This document shows, piece after piece, positions 9,069 through 19,370 of a DNA stretch of 36,397 bases (the first letter of the stretch is position 1; every line of letters starts with the position of its first letter). The stretch covers positions 1 to 36,397 of the forward strand of contig JAUWTN010000004.1 in NCBI GenBank assembly GCA_030614705.1. The letters are read 5' to 3'. The translations under genes were made by a program, and so were the position numbers. A model generated the notes under the pieces. That model had not been told where the DNA came from, did no database searches, and saw only the letters and a list, made by a program, of their open reading frames with translations. The stretch comes from Candidatus Aenigmatarchaeota archaeon. GTDB taxonomy: Archaea > Aenigmatarchaeota > Aenigmatarchaeia > QMZS01.

Positions 9069-9341
9069 TTAAACTTTCGGACCTTTAAAGAAATTATCCT
9101 CTTTATGCTCTGTATTTGAAAATGCTTCTTCAAGTGAAAAACCTTCCTCCACTTTGTCGTCCCTCATCACATTTTTTACTTCAACCGGCTGGAAGCAAGG
9201 CTCATCCTTAACATCAATCTTATCAATTTCATCAAACATTATTTTTACTTCTTCAAGGTCTTTCGAGAACATTTTTATCTCAGTTTCATTTAAGTCTATT
9301 CTTGCGAGTTTTGCAATTTTTTCTAGACTCAGGTCTCCCAT
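9069..9341 (-). CDS. gatC: Asp-tRNA(Asn)/Glu-tRNA(Gln) amidotransferase subunit C
   Basis: LSLEKIAKLARIDLNETEIKMFSKDLEEVKIMFDEIDKIDVKD...DDKVEEGFSLEEAFSNTEHKEDNFFKGPKV is a typical GatC pattern. Confidence 0.87.
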   Translation of the reverse strand: MGDLSLEKIAKLARIDLNETEIKMFSKDLEEVKIMFDEIDKIDVKDEPCFQPVEVKNVMRDDKVEEGFSLEEAFSNTEHKEDNFFKGPKV

Positions 9342-9380
9342 TAATTAAATCAATATAAAATAACAAAAACAAAAATTAAA

Positions 9381-10025
9381 TTACCTTTTTTTCTTAGTTG
9401 CCTTTCCTGATGCGCTTATATATCTGTCTGCTTCTTCTGCAACAGCTTCTTTCAAACCAAGTCCTGTTGCAAGAGCAAATCCAAGACCAACGCTTGCGAT
9501 TATTACCAATAATATATTGTTTACTAAACCAGGGTTTACACCTAATACAGGTAGAGCTAAAGCAATTGATACATATACTGTGAAAAAGTTTACTATTTTT
9601 CCAACAAGGCTATTATATCTTCCATCACTATGTGATATCTGGTCTTCAAAGAAACTACCTAGTATATAACCAACCACCACAATTATTGCGGCACCAACAG
9701 CCATTGGTATGAAATTTACAATCCCGTTTATGAACAATTCAAGGGCCATAATTTCCAATGCTTCTACTGCTGATTGGATGAATACCAAATAAATTAACCA
9801 AGATCCAGCTATTTTAAATAACTTACTTAATCTAAATCCTTTACATTTTAAGTAAGTATTTACTTTTATACCGAGGCATAACCTTTCAATCACTGCTCCC
9901 ACCATTTTACCTAAAGCATAACCTATTACTAATAGCAACAATGCTCCGATTAAATTTGGAATAAATGCCACTGTACTTTCTTTTAGGCCTACTAACAAAA
10001 TACTTAGATTCTGTAGATCGAACAT
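9381..10025 (-). CDS. MscS-like / conserved TM-helix repeat membrane protein
   Basis: 'LIGALLLLVIGYALGKMVGAVIERL' and 'FIPMAVGAAIIVVVGYILGSFFEDQ' repeated TM_helix motifs; 'GLGFALATGLGLKEAVAE'. Confidence 0.8.
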   Translation of the reverse strand: MFDLQNLSILLVGLKESTVAFIPNLIGALLLLVIGYALGKMVGAVIERLCLGIKVNTYLKCKGFRLSKLFKIAGSWLIYLVFIQSAVEALEIMALELFINGIVNFIPMAVGAAIIVVVGYILGSFFEDQISHSDGRYNSLVGKIVNFFTVYVSIALALPVLGVNPGLVNNILLVIIASVGLGFALATGLGLKEAVAEEADRYISASGKATKKKR

Positions 10026-10105
10026 AACTATATTACACTAGTCTTATATATAAAAATATTTGATAATTTGACCTTATAAATCAGTTTTAGAGTATTTTTA
10101 TAAAA

Positions 10106-10288
10106 TTACACTTTAATAGCATAAGTTCCCGGGGCTTCAAAACCCAGTTCTTTTGCAATCTCACTATCCTCTGATTTAAATACTATTATAATACCCTGCC
10201 AGTTCTCTGTTAATTCCCTTGTTTTACATACAGGACACTCTTTAGTTTCTGTGAGCCTGTGGCATGTTTTACATGCTTTCTCTACCAT
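10106..10288 (-). CDS. spt4: transcription elongation factor Spt4 (RpoE'')
   Basis: MVEKACKTCHRLTETKECPVCKTRELTENWQGIIIVFKSEDSEIAKELGFEAPGTYAIKV; start re-set to the internal Met at 10288. Confidence 0.92.
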   Translation of the reverse strand: MVEKACKTCHRLTETKECPVCKTRELTENWQGIIIVFKSEDSEIAKELGFEAPGTYAIKV

Positions 10289-10388
10289 ATAATATATTCT
10301 TTTAAAAAAGGAGAAATAACTTAAAATATAACATTCTAAAATACAATATTTTGAAAACAAGAGAATTCCTAAATATACCTCCTCCTTT

Positions 10389-10946
10389 TCAGCATTTTCT
10401 CAAAAACCTCCAGAATTTGCTGGTTTCTTCATTTTTATAACCTTCCAAAAAATATTCCCAGCAGTCAAATTCATAATGGACTGATTTGAAATTCTGGTAT
10501 AAATTAAGCAAATCAGCCGCCTTTTGCTCCATACTTTTTGTTTCCACACCCAACCCAAAGTCTATGAAACAGATTTCATTGTTTTTAACAATTATATTTG
10601 AGGTTGTTAAATCCCCGTGGATTATATCCGCTAAGTGCATCTTTGAAACATCTTCTCCAATTTTTCTGCAGAATCTCCCGCAATTGGTTTTATCAAGTGA
10701 ATTTCTCAGTTTAATTCCATCAATAAATTCCATCTCCAACCTGAATTGCTCTGTTTCAAACAGAATTGGAACTTTGAGACCAACCCGTTTTACATCAGAC
10801 AATAATTTCGCTTCTTTCCGTGTTCTTGATTTCCTAAGAAAATTGTCAAGTTCTTCCTCCCTGTAACTCTTGCTCACTCTCTCTTTTATAATTTTTCCTT
10901 CATCCAGATATATTTTTGCCTCGGCGCCCTGAAATATTAGTTTCAT
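10389..10946 (-). CDS. bud32: KEOPS complex kinase Bud32
   Basis: GAEAKIY, RxRTRKEAKLL, IHGDLTTSNIIV, IDFGLG motifs. Confidence 0.93.
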   Translation of the reverse strand: MKLIFQGAEAKIYLDEGKIIKERVSKSYREEELDNFLRKSRTRKEAKLLSDVKRVGLKVPILFETEQFRLEMEFIDGIKLRNSLDKTNCGRFCRKIGEDVSKMHLADIIHGDLTTSNIIVKNNEICFIDFGLGVETKSMEQKAADLLNLYQNFKSVHYEFDCWEYFLEGYKNEETSKFWRFLRKC

Positions 10947-11060
10947 AAATTATCTTATCTTTCTAATTTACCGCAGAATAAAATCCCAATTGCGGAATAT
11001 TTAATATTTAAAGAATGAAAATTACCTGAATTCATTATATTATCCAATCAATCCAACTCG

Positions 11061-13067
11061 CTAAGTTCCTAAACCGACTTTAATTACCTCAAGGAATGGT
11101 ATGAATACCATGAGTGAAACAAAAGAAACCAGGACATATACTAAACCCCCAACCATCAGATTTGTTGACATCACAGTGTTCCTGTGTATTTTATCTTCAC
11201 CAACCTGAATACCGCTCGTAAACCAAGACAAAATAATTATGGTTTCCAGAGCATAAAATCCAATTGCCAACTGGAAAGTTGCGGCTGATATTGGAACTTC
11301 TTTCATAACTGATAAAAATGCTGTATATCCAACAGCCCCGGAAGGCATATCACCCATAGCTTCTCCAAAAAAACTAAACATTTCAAGCATCATATAAGTA
11401 AGCGTATTCATTATCGCGCAAATCAAAGGCAATAAAATTGTTGCCTGCATTTGCATACTTCCAATTACCTCTGAAAATTTTTCCTGAATGGATTCCTGGG
11501 TTTTATGCAAATTTTTCAGGTATCTTGAAATTGAAATCATTATCTCAGAAACAATTTTTGTTCCTTTGTTTGAAGCATCTACGATAGCTTTCAAAACAGA
11601 ATAAATTAATTTAGAAGGGAACTGCCTTATAGCCCCATCATTCTCATCAAAAATTGCCTGCTCAACAGTATGATTTTTGTACTTTATATTTGCATCGATT
11701 CTTTTCAATAAAGTTAATGCATAATGCCCTTTTAAAGTCGGCATTATTTTCCCTATTGCAACCTCAAGAGGAATCCCTCGGTCAACTTCCTGACCCAACC
11801 CAAATAACAGTTCCTTAAATTCATCTTCCATCTCAACAATATCTCCCCTAAGTTTAGTCTTCTGGAAAGAACTTAATCTAAAAATTATTGCAAATGACAT
11901 GAAAAATCCAAGAGTAACCACATAGGACATTTGAAGAGATAAAGTGTTAAAATTTACATACCATAGATATAAAAAAGGAATCAGGAAAACTACTCCAATA
12001 AAATAAGAAGACACACAAAAATTTCCAATCCTGAATTTACCTTCAGGGGGTAAATCAGGATGCAGAGAAATATCCGGTTCCGGGAGAGTAACAACCCTTT
12101 TGTTGAGTATCTCTTTTATCACAAACACCAAAATTATTGGCAAAACAAGGTCATAAAATACAAAAATAAGGATTGGAGAAATACTGTCCTCAAGGAAAAT
12201 TGTTATAATAGGAAGCATTGTTAAAGTTAAAGTCGGCAATAAAATACCAAGCGCATTTATAAGAGTAACCGGCGATGCAAGGTTTACAACATAAGAATTG
12301 GATCTTTCACTTAGAGAAGAAAGCATTATATCAATAGATTCATCAAGCAGTTCCATTCTCCGGTTCCCTGTAGCATACAAAGAATAAATAATCGCGTTGA
12401 TTGAATCTGAAAATGATCTGAACGAACCTTTCCACTTTTCAGAATAATCAAGCAAACCCTGTTCCATTGACCTGTGAGTTCCCATGTTCACATCCCAGAT
12501 TAATTTTTTCATATCATATGCGAGAGGTCCGGTCAGGTTTGAGGTGGCAAATTTTAATGCCCCCTCGAGGTTTGGAAAATTACGCATATAAATTACAATA
12601 TGCAATATCAGCATAATTATTTCAGAACCTGCCTGCAACTCATATATCTTCCTTAAACGCATTGGGGTTGTATAAAAATAATAATACATTACTGCAGAAA
12701 GTAACATTAAAATAATCCCTACCGTAAAATCAATGTAACCAAACAAAAGCAGAGTGCCGGTGCTAAGGCATATCAACAAACCTAAAAGAATTGCAAATGA
12801 GGTCACGCCTTTTGGAGTTACTTTCAGATGAGCAAAAGCAATTGATTCTTCCATTTTTTCTCTTGCTTTTTTATCAGGCTCTATCTGCAATAAATTACCA
12901 GAGAATTTTGCAAGTTTTTCATAAATCGTATCCGGAGTTGCTATATCTTTTTCTTCTCTCTTAAAAACCCCATAATTAATTGACTCCATCTTCGCGATTT
13001 TAGCCGCAGGAAACTGAACTCCATCTTTCTTCTTTTTATGCTCTACAATAAAATCAAGAAGACCCAT
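11061..13067 (-). CDS. FlaJ/TadC-type secretion platform protein with two T2SSF domains (668 aa, fused form)
   Basis: Two homologous cytosolic/TM blocks ('HRSMEQGLLDYSEKWKGSFRSF', 'DRGIPLEVAIGKIMPTLKGHYALTLLKRI') with multiple TM segments. Confidence 0.88.
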   Translation of the reverse strand: MGLLDFIVEHKKKKDGVQFPAAKIAKMESINYGVFKREEKDIATPDTIYEKLAKFSGNLLQIEPDKKAREKMEESIAFAHLKVTPKGVTSFAILLGLLICLSTGTLLLFGYIDFTVGIILMLLSAVMYYYFYTTPMRLRKIYELQAGSEIIMLILHIVIYMRNFPNLEGALKFATSNLTGPLAYDMKKLIWDVNMGTHRSMEQGLLDYSEKWKGSFRSFSDSINAIIYSLYATGNRRMELLDESIDIMLSSLSERSNSYVVNLASPVTLINALGILLPTLTLTMLPIITIFLEDSISPILIFVFYDLVLPIILVFVIKEILNKRVVTLPEPDISLHPDLPPEGKFRIGNFCVSSYFIGVVFLIPFLYLWYVNFNTLSLQMSYVVTLGFFMSFAIIFRLSSFQKTKLRGDIVEMEDEFKELLFGLGQEVDRGIPLEVAIGKIMPTLKGHYALTLLKRIDANIKYKNHTVEQAIFDENDGAIRQFPSKLIYSVLKAIVDASNKGTKIVSEIMISISRYLKNLHKTQESIQEKFSEVIGSMQMQATILLPLICAIMNTLTYMMLEMFSFFGEAMGDMPSGAVGYTAFLSVMKEVPISAATFQLAIGFYALETIIILSWFTSGIQVGEDKIHRNTVMSTNLMVGGLVYVLVSFVSLMVFIPFLEVIKVGLGT

Positions 13068-13092
13068 AATAAACTTTGTATTATCTTATAGA

Positions 13093-13758
13093 ATGGAAGT
13101 TGGTTGTTTGTTCTCTGGGGGAAAGGACTCAACCTTTGTTGCTTATTATGCAAAAGAGAAATTTGGATTAAAATACCTTATCACAGCAAAACCAAAAGAA
13201 GGAAGTTATATGTTTCATTATCCTAATATTGAACTAACAAAACTGCAGGCAGAAATTATGGGTGTTGAACAGATATTTTATGAGAGTTGCAGCGAGAAAG
13301 AAACTGAAGTTGAAGAGCTTGAAAAAATAATTTCTGAATTGAAAATTGATGCTCTTACTGCCGGGGCTGTTGCCTCAGAATATCAACGGAGCAGGGTTGA
13401 AAACATAGCAAAAAAATTGAACCTTGAATTAATTAGTCCAATATGGAATATTGATGAAGTTGAATATTTGAAAAAATTAATAAAACTTGGCTTCAAAATA
13501 ATTATTACCGGGGTTGCTGCGGAAGGTTTTACAGAAGATTGGCTTGGACGGGAAATTGATGGGAGTTGTGTTGAGGATTTAATTGAACTTAATAGAAAAT
13601 ATAAAACCAGCATTGTTGGTGAAGGGGGAGAATATGAAACCTTTGTTCTTGATTGTCCGATTTTTAATAAAAGAATTAAAATTGTTGAAAGCGAGAAAAT
13701 TTATGAAGGAAATTCTGGGAGGTTGGAGATAAAGAAAGTTAAGTTGGTTGGGAAATAA
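13093..13758 (+). CDS. dph6: diphthine--ammonia ligase (Dph6-type ATP pyrophosphatase)
   Basis: CLFSGGKDSTFVAYYA (PP-loop), GAVASEYQRSRVENIA, GVAAEGFTEDWLGREID, GEGGEYETFVLDCP. Confidence 0.92.
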   Translation: MEVGCLFSGGKDSTFVAYYAKEKFGLKYLITAKPKEGSYMFHYPNIELTKLQAEIMGVEQIFYESCSEKETEVEELEKIISELKIDALTAGAVASEYQRSRVENIAKKLNLELISPIWNIDEVEYLKKLIKLGFKIIITGVAAEGFTEDWLGREIDGSCVEDLIELNRKYKTSIVGEGGEYETFVLDCPIFNKRIKIVESEKIYEGNSGRLEIKKVKLVGK

Positions 13759-13817
13759 TATATTACGCAAAAAACAGCTAACTAAAATTAAATAAAAATA
13801 TTTAAAAATTAAAACGA

Positions 13818-15002
13818 TTATCTAAAAACATCTATGCCCAAAGTATTGGATACTTCAGTCTGAACATCTCCTACTTTTTTTTCAGCCATTGGTCCAAGAA
13901 TGAAAGGTGATTTTACGCCGGTTACAATTGTGATTACCTGTATTTTTCCTTCGTATTCATCAAGGATTCTTGCTCCCCAGATTGTCTGAGCTTCAGGAGC
14001 CAATTGCTTGGATATTGTTTCACCAATTTCATTTACTTCTTCCAGTTTCAAATCAGGTCCTCCGATTATCTGTATTAATGCTCCCATTGCTCCGGAGTAA
14101 TCAACACTCAACAAAGGATGCCTCATTGCTTTCTCAACAGCTTCCTTTGCCCTTTCTGAAGAATCTGAAATACCAATTCCTATTGTTGAAACGCCGCCAG
14201 ACTGCATTATGGTTCTTACATCAGCATAATCAAGATTTACAAGACTTGGCTGTGAAATTGTCTCGGTTATTCCTTTTACCATTTTTGAGATTACTTCGTC
14301 TCCAAGTTCAAAAGCTTCCTGCAATGGAAGATTTCCACCGTATTCAAGAAGTTTCTGGTTCTCAATTATAATTGTTGTATCGCAACTTTGCCTTAACTGA
14401 TAAAGCCCGTCTTCTGCTTTTGAAATTCTTGCACCTTCTATTTTAAACGGCAATGTTCCCGTTGTAATTACCAAAGCTCCCTGGTTTTTTGCAATTTCCG
14501 CTATCACAGGTGTTGCTCCTGTTCCGGTTCCGCCGCCTAATCCAGTAATTAAAAAAACCATATTTGCATCCTTAAGTAATTCTTTTAATTCAGTTCTGCT
14601 TTCTTCGGCTGCTCTTTTTCCGACTTCTGGTGTTCCGCCCGCTCCAAGACCTCTTGTAAGATCTTTTCCAAGCAACAACTTCCTGTCTGCTTTAGTCATT
14701 ACTAAATGCGCAGCATCGGTGTTAACTGCAAGTGTTTCAGCTCCTTTAATTCCCATTTCTGTGATTTTGGTGATTACATTTGAACCCATTCCGCCGCATC
14801 CAACAATTAAAATCTTTGCTTTGTATTCATCAAGATTAAATTCTTCTTTTATTCTTCGTTTTATGTCTTCCTGAGATACTTTTTCTTTTTCATATATATT
14901 CATCTCGGCTGAGTTTGTTCCTGTGTTTTCTTCTGTCGCTACTTTTCTTTTTTCTTCTTCTTCGTCCCCAAAAGTTTTATCAAATAGATTTTGTATATTC
15001 AT
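13818..15002 (-). CDS. ftsZ: cell division protein FtsZ
   Basis: GCGGMGSNVITK, NTDAAHL, FLITGLGGGTGTGATPVIAEIA tubulin signature, DVRTIMQSGGVSTIGIG. Confidence 0.97.
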   Translation of the reverse strand: MNIQNLFDKTFGDEEEEKRKVATEENTGTNSAEMNIYEKEKVSQEDIKRRIKEEFNLDEYKAKILIVGCGGMGSNVITKITEMGIKGAETLAVNTDAAHLVMTKADRKLLLGKDLTRGLGAGGTPEVGKRAAEESRTELKELLKDANMVFLITGLGGGTGTGATPVIAEIAKNQGALVITTGTLPFKIEGARISKAEDGLYQLRQSCDTTIIIENQKLLEYGGNLPLQEAFELGDEVISKMVKGITETISQPSLVNLDYADVRTIMQSGGVSTIGIGISDSSERAKEAVEKAMRHPLLSVDYSGAMGALIQIIGGPDLKLEEVNEIGETISKQLAPEAQTIWGARILDEYEGKIQVITIVTGVKSPFILGPMAEKKVGDVQTEVSNTLGIDVFR

Positions 15003-15018
15003 ATTTTCACTGTGCTAA

Positions 15019-15031
15019 AGGTTTCAAACCT
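15019..15031. promoter_or_regulatory. 13-bp perfect inverted repeat AGGTTT-c-AAACCT between the ftsZ start codon and TATA-like sequence
   Basis: Direct reading of the interval upstream of ftsZ (ATG at 15002 on minus strand). Confidence 0.4.
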
Positions 15032-15137
15032 CTATATATTAATTACATTTGAGATATATATAAGGATTGGGTTGTACTACTATAACAATTAATTGTATCT
15101 ATGGAGTAATAGAAAAATAAGTTCAGTATTTATAACA

Positions 15138-16958
15138 TCAAACCTTAGCATCAACACCTTTCCACTCCTTAATATCAATCCACGGAGCCCTGCTAACCTT
15201 GAAGTTCTCTCCTGACAAAGCTCTTATATAATTCCTCCACATAAACCTCTCGTCAAGGTAAACAACAACTGCCTTGTCAGTCTCGGACCTGATTGCTCTC
15301 CCCGCAGCCTGAACAACTTTCTGTACTGCGGGATAAATATAACCATATTCCATTCCTTTCCCGTAATGCCTGTTGTAACACGAAACCACGCTTTTTGTTT
15401 CAAGGTCCGGGGTTGCCAGAGCAATCCCCGCAACAATTGTGCACTTCAATGAATTATTCGGGAAATCAATTCCCTGGTCAAAAGAACCTGACTGCACGCC
15501 CATCAACAAACGGTTCTTTGATTTTATGAAATCCTCAAGCATCTGGTTCTTCTGTTCCTTTGATAATTCCTGAGATTCCCTAAAATAATTTATGCTATCA
15601 TCAAGATAATTTTCAACCTGCTGAAGAAAGAAATATGATGGAAAGAAAACCGCTGTGTTTCCCCCAACGCTATCAAATACTTTTTTTATAATATCCGCGT
15701 AATTTTTGTACTGAGCATCCCCTCTTCTTGAATATTTTGTTGTTGCAATCGGAGCAATCAAATTCAATCTGTTCTCTTTTGGAAATGCGGATTTAAGAGA
15801 AACGCTTTCGCATTTTTTAACCCCCAATAAATCCGAATACATCTCAAGAGGCTGCAAAGTTGCGGACATTAAAATCGTTGAATAACTGTTGTTAATTATA
15901 TCCGAAGTTATTTCAGAAGGCAGCAAAGCGCTTATCTTTACCTCAACCTGTTCCCCATACCTTGAGGGTTTCTTTCTGATAATCCTTGTAAAGTTTTGCT
16001 CATCAGAGTTTGTCCATCTCTCAAGAAAATCCAAAATACTTAAACAATGGCTTCGTTCTTTTCCCTCCTCTATAACCAAATCCGCGGTCTCTTTCAATCT
16101 TTCAAGAAATTTAAGTCCAAAGGAATTTATATTTATTTCACTCTTTGAAATATAACCCTCGTCACCCATTCTTATCTTTCCCTTTAGATTCTCAATCGCT
16201 GACTGGAAATTCTCTAAATCATTGGAAATTTCCGCCTGAACATCTTTTGTTTCTTTAACAGCACGGTTTAAAATATAAGATGTGAGTTTTGAGGAAACCA
16301 AATCCCTTGATCTTCCCGGAAGCTGGTGGGCTTCATCAACAATAATTATTGAGTCCTCAAGTTTCTTGTCAATTTTCGCTAAAAAAGTTCCTGAAATAAA
16401 AGGATTAAATAAATGAAAATAATCAGCTACGACTACAGTGCTTTTCCTTGCTCCCTGACACGCAATTTCATAGGGACAAAAGTCTCCGCATCTTTTCTTT
16501 ACTTCCTCTGAAGTTAAAATATCTCCGCTCAATTCCCTGACCTTTGCTTTTGCTTCATCAGTCACCTTTCCCTTATTATAGACTTTATTGTAAAATTTGC
16601 ACTTGCCGTCTTTTTTAAGATAATTGCACATCTCATGGAAATCACCTGGATGCAACCCCTCATAAACATTATTGCAAAAACCCATCTTCCCAATTATATT
16701 CATTACAGTTATATTCCCGATTTTTCTCAGGGTTTCAATAGCCATTATATGCTGGGAATGCCTTGGTGTGAGGAAAAAAACATTCAGACCCCGCTTTGAT
16801 GCAAACTTAACAGCCGGGTAGAGAGCAGATACTGTTTTTCCTATCCCTGTGGGCGCATGAATCAGGAGATTTTTCCGGTTTTCAAGGCAGGATTCAACTT
16901 TATTAATCATCTCCTCCTGACCTAATCTTTTATTTTCAAATGGAAATTTCGGGGACAT
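15138..16958 (-). CDS. XPD/Rad3/DinG-family Fe-S superfamily 2 helicase
   Basis: APTGIGKTVSALYP (Walker A), IIVDEAHQLPGR (DEAH), Cys cluster C-NN...C-NYLKKDGKC...CGDFCPYEIACQ, VVQAAGRAIRS motif VI. Confidence 0.92.
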   Translation of the reverse strand: MSPKFPFENKRLGQEEMINKVESCLENRKNLLIHAPTGIGKTVSALYPAVKFASKRGLNVFFLTPRHSQHIMAIETLRKIGNITVMNIIGKMGFCNNVYEGLHPGDFHEMCNYLKKDGKCKFYNKVYNKGKVTDEAKAKVRELSGDILTSEEVKKRCGDFCPYEIACQGARKSTVVVADYFHLFNPFISGTFLAKIDKKLEDSIIIVDEAHQLPGRSRDLVSSKLTSYILNRAVKETKDVQAEISNDLENFQSAIENLKGKIRMGDEGYISKSEININSFGLKFLERLKETADLVIEEGKERSHCLSILDFLERWTNSDEQNFTRIIRKKPSRYGEQVEVKISALLPSEITSDIINNSYSTILMSATLQPLEMYSDLLGVKKCESVSLKSAFPKENRLNLIAPIATTKYSRRGDAQYKNYADIIKKVFDSVGGNTAVFFPSYFFLQQVENYLDDSINYFRESQELSKEQKNQMLEDFIKSKNRLLMGVQSGSFDQGIDFPNNSLKCTIVAGIALATPDLETKSVVSCYNRHYGKGMEYGYIYPAVQKVVQAAGRAIRSETDKAVVVYLDERFMWRNYIRALSGENFKVSRAPWIDIKEWKGVDAKV

Positions 16959-17017
16959 AAACTAATGTAACAATTAATTATTTTGTTGATTATAATTTAA
17001 AAAATTTTGAGTATTCT

Positions 17018-17380
17018 CTAACTGTTACTCAAGTATTCTATCATACTCCGCACATGTTCTTCCATAGGAATTACTGCTGTAATAGCAGTAATATTTCCTA
17101 AATCTTCAGTGTTCAGAACTCTGTAAAGTTTTCCATGAACATCCATCAGCCCTGTTTTATCTATATCAATTCCACAATAAGGATAAATAATACCACCCCT
17201 TTCAGGTTGATATTTATGAATGGCTTCCATTATCTCATCTTGTTGCTCAACTAAATCAACACCTTCTTTGGGAATATAAAGTTGTATTTCATCTTCTTCA
17301 TAAACACGCCATTTTCGTTGTTCAACAGGAATATCTGGAAAAAACAGTGCTTGCCCCACATCCACCGGTTTTAGTTCCAT
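17018..17380 (-). CDS. hypothetical protein (120 aa)
   Basis: Protein-like ORF; no recognised family. Confidence 0.6.
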   Translation of the reverse strand: MELKPVDVGQALFFPDIPVEQRKWRVYEEDEIQLYIPKEGVDLVEQQDEIMEAIHKYQPERGGIIYPYCGIDIDKTGLMDVHGKLYRVLNTEDLGNITAITAVIPMEEHVRSMIEYLSNS

Positions 17381-17600
17381 TTATTTACTACTATTAAATT
17401 TTAAATAATTATAATTTTATCCAAAAACCCATTTATTCTTTGAAATTTAAATTATGGATTGGCCCGCAAATATTGCGGAAAAAGGGTACATTCTTCAACC
17501 TATAGACCAAACAAGCGAAATCTTTATATAGTTTAAATACAAATAGTAAAATGCTTTTTTAACCAAAAAGTGATATAAATTTAAAAAAGGTAAATAAAAT

Positions 17601-18575
17601 ATGTTGAAAAAAGGAAAGAAATCAGGGCTTAATTGTCCTGAATGTGGTTCGAACGAAATATTGAGTGACAGTTCAAAAGGAGAAAATATCTGTTCTAAAT
17701 GCGGTTTAATCCTGAATGATGGTATGATTGATACCCAACAGGACTGGAGAGCATTTGATTCGGAAGAACTTGAAAAAACAGCAAGAACTGGGGCTCCATT
17801 GACAAGAATGCGACATGACAAAGGAATTGGAACAGAAATCGGTAAAAGCAAAGCAGAATTGTTTAAAGTTTCCGCCGGGAAAAGAGGACAATACTTCAGA
17901 ATAAAAAACTGGCAAAAGAGACTTGTAAGCAGTAAAGACAGAAACTATGGTTATGCTTTATCTGAACTTGAAAGAATCTCTTCAGCATTGAGCCTTCCTT
18001 CAAATTTACAGGAAGAAATTGGCGCAATGTATGAAAAAGCTCTTGAAGAAGGACTTGTAAAAGGAAGGAGTATTGAAGCCGTAATTGGTTCTCTTGTTTA
18101 TGCATTATCAAGAGAATACAAATCACCAAGATTAATGTCCGAGATTTGCGAGGTTTCAGGAGTTGATAAAAGAGATTTGGGAAGAACTTACAGGTATGTT
18201 GCAAGAAAACTTAACCTAAGAGTCATCCCCGCAAAAGCGATTGATTATGTGCCTAGATGCGCAACTTTGCTTAAACTAAGCGATAAATCCCAGGTAAGAG
18301 CAAAGCAATACCTGACACAAATAAAAAGCGAAGAAGAAGTTTCAGGGAAAGGTCCTATTGGATTAGCAGCAGCAACTTTGTACATAGCCGCGATAATGAA
18401 TGGCGAGGAAATTTCACAAAGAAGAATAGCAGAAGCAATTGGAGTAACAGAAGTCACAATAAGAAACAGATGCAAAGATATTGCAAAGAGTCTTGGAATA
18501 GAAGACAGCGTTGATAAAAAAATGAAAGAAATTGAGGCATTGCAAAAAAATCGATTAGATGAAGAATCTTTGTAG
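17601..18575 (+). CDS. tfb: transcription initiation factor IIB (TFB)
   Basis: Zinc ribbon CPECGSNEI...CSKCGLIL, B-finger/linker, two cyclin repeats, C-terminal GVTEVTIRNRCKDIAKSLGI. Confidence 0.97.
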   Translation: MLKKGKKSGLNCPECGSNEILSDSSKGENICSKCGLILNDGMIDTQQDWRAFDSEELEKTARTGAPLTRMRHDKGIGTEIGKSKAELFKVSAGKRGQYFRIKNWQKRLVSSKDRNYGYALSELERISSALSLPSNLQEEIGAMYEKALEEGLVKGRSIEAVIGSLVYALSREYKSPRLMSEICEVSGVDKRDLGRTYRYVARKLNLRVIPAKAIDYVPRCATLLKLSDKSQVRAKQYLTQIKSEEEVSGKGPIGLAAATLYIAAIMNGEEISQRRIAEAIGVTEVTIRNRCKDIAKSLGIEDSVDKKMKEIEALQKNRLDEESL

Positions 18576-18657
18576 ATAAAATAATATTTTTAATTTTTGG
18601 TTTTAATTAATTTTTGAATAAATAGATATACTCTAATTCAAATAAATAATTTTAGGA

Positions 18658-19305
18658 TTAAAAAACCTTCAACCCTTCCTGAATCTCAGCAAGTGCCTGA
18701 CCTCTCAGAGTCCTTGGGACAACCAAACCTTTTGAATTAGCAAGAATTTCTGCTCCGGGAAAACCCTCATAAAATGCGCATCTCTTAAATTTAACCCCGA
18801 AAGTTTTTTCAAGAATATCCAGTTCTGTGTCCTTGCATTTTTCATGAACAACACCTCCTTGGTTTGTAACTACTGCAAGAGCCCCTGGAAATGGCAAGTC
18901 TGAAATTGTTATTGCTTCGGTTTTTAATCCTAATTTTTCCTCGAAAAACTGTTTTTTATCTCTCAGGTAAGGGGACAGAACGCAACCTTTGTCATTGCAC
19001 AAAATTAAATTTCCGAGTGTTGTAAAGGAACCTTCCAGTCTCACAACTTCTTTATCCAAATTCTTTATTTCCCTGTCAGAAACAACCTCAGGGATAAAAA
19101 GATATTTTGAGTTTCCGGCTGAAAACAGCCCCAGCATGAAAGAATTGTAAAAACTGGTTTTTTTCACAGGAGTGCCTAGAGCCTCTGAAATCTTATTAAC
19201 CTGCCCTATTGGTATCTCTTCAGGAAGATAGCAACAACTCTCTGTTGCCAATCCCAATAATCCTAATGTGGTGCTCCCAAAAAACTCTGTCTGGTAAATT
19301 CCCAT
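18658..19305 (-). CDS. eif6: translation initiation factor aIF6
   Basis: SLGIYQTEFFGS-like start, GNLILCNDKGCVLSPYL, LAVVTNQGGVVHEKC, ANSKGLVVPRTLRGQALAEIQEGL. Confidence 0.95.
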   Translation of the reverse strand: MGIYQTEFFGSTTLGLLGLATESCCYLPEEIPIGQVNKISEALGTPVKKTSFYNSFMLGLFSAGNSKYLFIPEVVSDREIKNLDKEVVRLEGSFTTLGNLILCNDKGCVLSPYLRDKKQFFEEKLGLKTEAITISDLPFPGALAVVTNQGGVVHEKCKDTELDILEKTFGVKFKRCAFYEGFPGAEILANSKGLVVPRTLRGQALAEIQEGLKVF

Positions 19306-19370
19306 AAATAAACTCTTAGATTTCTTTTTATGTCCTAAATTTAGGTAATAAATTTCTTAAATTTACAATT

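Noticed and set aside
13970-14371. 133-aa plus-strand ORF antisense to ftsZ
   Set aside because: Leu/Gln-rich shadow ORF of a strongly conserved gene; no independent coding signal.
17454-17531. 25-aa ORF MDWPANIAEKGYILQPIDQTSEIFI upstream of tfb, with a short string (GCxGAAAAxGGGTAC) also seen in the DHODH-like tail at 8556
   Set aside because: The shared string is short and the folds differ; the ORF runs into the likely tfb TATA box. Not enough to call a gene or a repeat.
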